From contig WJOQ01000095.1 in NCBI GenBank assembly GCA_009618505.1, positions 1 through 8,599 on the forward strand: a stretch of 8,599 bases of DNA. Direction: 5' to 3'. This document shows positions 6,034 through 8,599 of this stretch, one piece after another (position 1 is the first letter of the stretch; each line of letters begins with the position of its first letter). The position numbers and the translations under genes were made by a program. This DNA is from Clostridia bacterium. GTDB lineage: Bacteria > Aerophobota > Aerophobia > Aerophobales > AE-B3A. The notes under the pieces are model-generated. The model did no database searches, was not told the origin of the DNA, and saw only the letters and a list, made by a program, of their open reading frames with translations.

Positions 6034-7302
6034 ATGTCACTTCAGAAAACTATTGAAAGAACTATTTCCTATACGGGAGTAGCACTGCATCTAGGCGAAG
6101 AGGTCACTTTGACTCTAGTTCCTGCTTCTGCTGGAGAAGGAATAGTCTTTATCCGAGATGATATAGCTCATTCTCCTCGAATTAGGGCTCGGGTGAATAA
6201 GGTATTTAGTAATATGCGTGGGACCAGTTTAGGCGAGGGGGAAGTAAGAGTCAGGACAGTAGAACATATTCTGGCAGCGCTGGCTGGTCTGGAGATAGAT
6301 AATGTCCTGGTTAAGGTTGATGGAGAGGAAATTCCAGCAGCCGATGGTAGTGCTCTTCCCTTTGTGGATTTGATTCAAAAAGCGGGGGTAGTGGAACAGG
6401 AGCTCCCACGTCAATTCTTTAAAATAGATGAACCTTTCTGGATAGAGGAAGAGGATAAGAGACTAATAGCCCTCCCTTACTCTGGATTGAAAATAACCTA
6501 TACGGTAGATTTTCCCGATTCTTCTATTAAATCTCAGTTTGCTGAGTTTACTATAAACAAACAAGTATTTATCCAGGAAATAGCTCCCTCCCGAACTTTT
6601 GGCTTCATGGAAGAGATAGAGCAATTGAGAAAAAAAGACCTTATTAAGGGGGGGTCATTAGAAAATGCAGTAGTTATTGATAAAAATGGAATTCTTAATA
6701 AGGAGGGGCTAAGGTTTCCTAACGAACCTGTGCGCCATAAAATACTAGATTTGCTGGGAGACCTCTATCTTCTGGGCGAGCCCATCCAGGCTCATATTAT
6801 AGCTGTAAAGTCTGGCCATCTCTTTAATGTTAAGTTGATTAAGAAGTTAGAAGAGTTAAAAAGCAAAAAGAGGACTGTTCTGAATATAAACGATATTGAG
6901 AGAGTACTGCCCCATAGGTATCCTTTCCTTCTTGTGGATAGAATATTAGAGCAAGGGGAGAGAGAAATAGTCGGAGTGAAAAATATAACCGTAAATGAAC
7001 CCTATTTTGTGGGTCATTTCCCGGGACATCCTGTAGTGCCAGCAGCTTTAATTATTGAAGCTATGGCTCAGGTAGCTGGAGTATATCTTTTGTCAGAGAG
7101 CAAGAATCGAGGTAAGTTAGCCTATTTTGCAGGGATTAATAAGGCGAGATTCAGAAAGCCGGTAGTCCCGGGAGACCAGCTAATAACTCGAGTGAAAGTG
7201 CTAAATCTAAGAAGCTCCACCGGTAAAGTGCAGGCGGCTAGTTCAGTTGACGGAAAGATAGTAGCTGAAGCGGAGTTTCTTTTCAGTTTAGTGAAGAGAT
7301 AG
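6034..7302 (+). CDS. lpxC-fabZ: Fused LpxC deacetylase and FabZ hydroxyacyl-ACP dehydratase
   Basis: This 422-residue protein joins two enzymes. Residues 1 to about 275 are LpxC, the zinc deacetylase that commits UDP-acyl-GlcNAc to lipid A: E77-H78 in TVEHILAAL, H235 and D239 in VRHKILD, and H262 in SGHLFNVKL are the expected catalytic and zinc residues, and SRTFGF is intact. A lysine-rich linker (about 268-281) leads to FabZ (about 282-422), the 3-hydroxyacyl-ACP dehydratase of fatty acid synthesis, with LPHRYPFLLVDR (292-303), H328 in GHFPG and E342 in LIIEAMAQ. In FabZ the usual PGxLI(L)E reads PAALIIE, so a conserved glycine is alanine. The fusion ties two enzymes competing for hydroxyacyl-ACP. 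AAAGGA (6018-6023) serves ATG 6034 or the in-frame GTG 6031 equally plausibly; I favour the ATG, three bases after the lpxD stop. Confidence 0.96.
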   Translation: MSLQKTIERTISYTGVALHLGEEVTLTLVPASAGEGIVFIRDDIAHSPRIRARVNKVFSNMRGTSLGEGEVRVRTVEHILAALAGLEIDNVLVKVDGEEIPAADGSALPFVDLIQKAGVVEQELPRQFFKIDEPFWIEEEDKRLIALPYSGLKITYTVDFPDSSIKSQFAEFTINKQVFIQEIAPSRTFGFMEEIEQLRKKDLIKGGSLENAVVIDKNGILNKEGLRFPNEPVRHKILDLLGDLYLLGEPIQAHIIAVKSGHLFNVKLIKKLEELKSKKRTVLNINDIERVLPHRYPFLLVDRILEQGEREIVGVKNITVNEPYFVGHFPGHPVVPAALIIEAMAQVAGVYLLSESKNRGKLAYFAGINKARFRKPVVPGDQLITRVKVLNLRSSTGKVQAASSVDGKIVAEAEFLFSLVKR

Positions 7303-7305
7303 AAA

Positions 7306-8031
7306 ATGATAGATATTTCCAAAGATGAACTTCCTCAACACATAGCTATTATCATGGATGGTAATGGCAGATGGGCGAAGAAAAGAGGTCTAACCCGTAG
7401 TGTTGGTCACAGGGCAGGGATGGAGAAAATAAGGGAAATAACTCAACTTTGTTCAGATTTTGGCATAAAGATTCTTACTATATATGCTTTTTCTTGTCAA
7501 AATTGGAAAAGACCCCGAAGAGAGGTAAATTTTCTTATGTCTGGGTTTAAGAGGTATCTAGATAAGGAGAGGGATGAGTTAAATAAGAAAGGTACTCGAT
7601 TCCGGGTTATTGGCAGAAGAAGGAGACTTTCCTCTTCGCTTCAGAACAAAATAGAAGAAGTGATGAGTCTGACTAAAGATAATAAGGACTTTTTTTTGAA
7701 TCTAGCCATAGACTATGGGGGGCAGGAAGAAATTATAGACGCAGCCAAGGCTCTGATTAAAGAAGTAGTAAGAGGAAACCTTGCTGTAGAAGAGATAGAT
7801 ATAGACTTATTTAAACAGTATTTATATCTAGAAGATATTCCCTCTCCCGACTTGTTGATTAGGACAGGAGGAGAATATAGAATAAGTAATTTTCTTCTCT
7901 GGCATATTGCCTATACAGAATTATGGATGACTCCTGTTTTCTGGCCTGATTTTGGGAAAAAAGAATTTCTTATGGCTCTCAAGGATTACGCAAAGAGAGA
8001 AAGGAGATTTGGTAAAATAAAGGAAGAATGA
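7306..8031 (+). CDS. uppS: Undecaprenyl diphosphate synthase UppS
   Basis: This 241-residue cis-prenyltransferase condenses isopentenyl diphosphate with farnesyl diphosphate to make the C55 carrier for peptidoglycan and O-antigen, at the inner face of the membrane. IIMDGNGRWAKKRG (15-28) carries the magnesium-binding D18. RTGGEYRISNFLLW (186-199) gives the diphosphate-binding R186, R192 and S194, and E205 in AYTE matches the second magnesium ligand of the E. coli enzyme. WPDF and RERRFG close the protein as usual. The flexible-loop motif reads FSCQNWKRP where FS(S/T)ENW is common, and DYGGQEEI replaces the common NYGG(R)xEI; the key Asn, Trp and Arg remain. ATG 7306 is three bases after the lpxC-fabZ stop, with a weak GAAGAG upstream, suggesting coupled translation. 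Confidence 0.96.
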   Translation: MIDISKDELPQHIAIIMDGNGRWAKKRGLTRSVGHRAGMEKIREITQLCSDFGIKILTIYAFSCQNWKRPRREVNFLMSGFKRYLDKERDELNKKGTRFRVIGRRRRLSSSLQNKIEEVMSLTKDNKDFFLNLAIDYGGQEEIIDAAKALIKEVVRGNLAVEEIDIDLFKQYLYLEDIPSPDLLIRTGGEYRISNFLLWHIAYTELWMTPVFWPDFGKKEFLMALKDYAKRERRFGKIKEE

Positions 8032-8032
8032 A

Positions 8033-8599
8033 GTGCTCTTAAAGCGGACTTTGGTAGCCGTGGGATTTATACCCGTTCTTATTTCTTTGATATTATGGAG
8101 CAAAGCGGCTTTTTTCATCCTGGTGTGTCTTATTATTGGGGTCAGTCTGTTTGAGTTCTATCAAAAGATGAGAAAAGAAGGAGAGAATATTTTTTTACTA
8201 GAGGGCATATTATTAGGCCTTCTGATACCGGTAGGTGTCTATTTGAGAGGAGAGGGAGTTCTACCCATTCTCTTAGTATTCATCATCCTCTTTTTATGTT
8301 TGAGGCAATTTGTACACCTTAGAATTCGACAGGCTTTTGTCAACGTCTCTCTAACATTAGGAGGAATTCTTTATATAAGTTTTCTTTTTAGTTATATCAT
8401 ATGTTTGAGAGATATTTCTTCTCTGGGAGCAAGGTTAGTAGTCACTATATTCTTTGCTACCTGGATGGGAGATGCAGGAGCCTACTTTATAGGTGAGAAG
8501 TGGGGAAAGCATAAATTATTTCCCCGGGTGAGTCCACACAAATCCTGGGAAGGTTTCATAGGTGCGCTCTTAGTAAGTTGTGTGGCTGTGTTTATGGCT
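8033..8599 (+). CDS. cdsA: Phosphatidate cytidylyltransferase CdsA, N-terminal part
   Basis: The first 189 codons of a multi-spanning membrane protein run to the window edge. CdsA makes CDP-diacylglycerol from phosphatidic acid and CTP, the branch point for phospholipids. The start LLKRTLVAVGFIPVLI is typical of CdsA, and the stretch WMGDAGAYFIGEKWGKHKL followed by SPHKSWEGFIGA is the family's recognisable cytoplasmic motif. Several hydrophobic segments precede it. The C-terminal signature with the metal-binding Asp residues lies outside the window. I choose GTG 8033 because AGGAAG (8021-8026) lies 6 bases upstream and it begins one base after the uppS stop; the ATG at 8028 is in a frame that stops within four codons. 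The pairing uppS-cdsA is conserved in many bacteria. Confidence 0.94.
   Translation, partial: MLLKRTLVAVGFIPVLISLILWSKAAFFILVCLIIGVSLFEFYQKMRKEGENIFLLEGILLGLLIPVGVYLRGEGVLPILLVFIILFLCLRQFVHLRIRQAFVNVSLTLGGILYISFLFSYIICLRDISSLGARLVVTIFFATWMGDAGAYFIGEKWGKHKLFPRVSPHKSWEGFIGALLVSCVAVFMA

Overview
The window looks like a piece of chromosome from a Gram-negative (lipid A-making) bacterium of low to moderate GC. Codon use, judged by eye, leans to AGA/AGG for Arg and ATA for Ile. An LpxD, a fused LpxC-FabZ and a Skp/OmpH chaperone show that the cell builds an LPS-type outer membrane. The LpxC-FabZ fusion is classically known from Bacteroidetes and also occurs in several candidate phyla. Fusion, 7TM-HD phosphohydrolase and gene order together make me favour an uncultured candidate phylum (Omnitrophota- or Aerophobota-like), but the sequence alone does not settle this.

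Layout. 1-524: 3' end of a MalK/UgpC-type sugar ABC transporter ATPase, closed by a clear intrinsic terminator at 561-600. 628-1146: a lone YacP/Rae1-type NYN-domain ribonuclease. 1147-1390: an intergenic stretch with a candidate promoter and the first copy of an inverted heptamer repeat element. 1391-4858: phoH, a short 7TM-HD (pgpH-like) gene, ybeY and skp, packed with overlaps or gaps of a few bases. 4859-5013: second copy of the repeat element. 5014-8599: lpxD, lpxC-fabZ, uppS and the 5' part of cdsA, with gaps of 1-3 bases. Everything is on the + strand. No stretch longer than 300 bases lacks a gene.

How it fits together. The block from phoH to cdsA is probably one long operon, interrupted only by the repeat. 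Its first half (phoH-pgpH-ybeY) is the RNA/ribosome-maturation and c-di-AMP cluster familiar from Firmicutes and others. Its second half (skp-lpxD-lpxC/fabZ-uppS-cdsA) is the envelope cluster: periplasmic chaperone, lipid A acylation and deacetylation, fatty-acid dehydration, undecaprenyl carrier and CDP-diacylglycerol. bamA, often next to skp, is absent, and uppS stands where lpxA often follows.

Most of the window is ordinary housekeeping. The best candidates for something undescribed are the two related repeat elements, each ending 10-14 bases before a start codon and able to fold, with G-U pairs, as an RNA hairpin. Next is the 7TM-HD protein that has lost its extracytoplasmic sensor domain. 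I see no defence system, mobile-element gene, CRISPR array, tRNA or rRNA.
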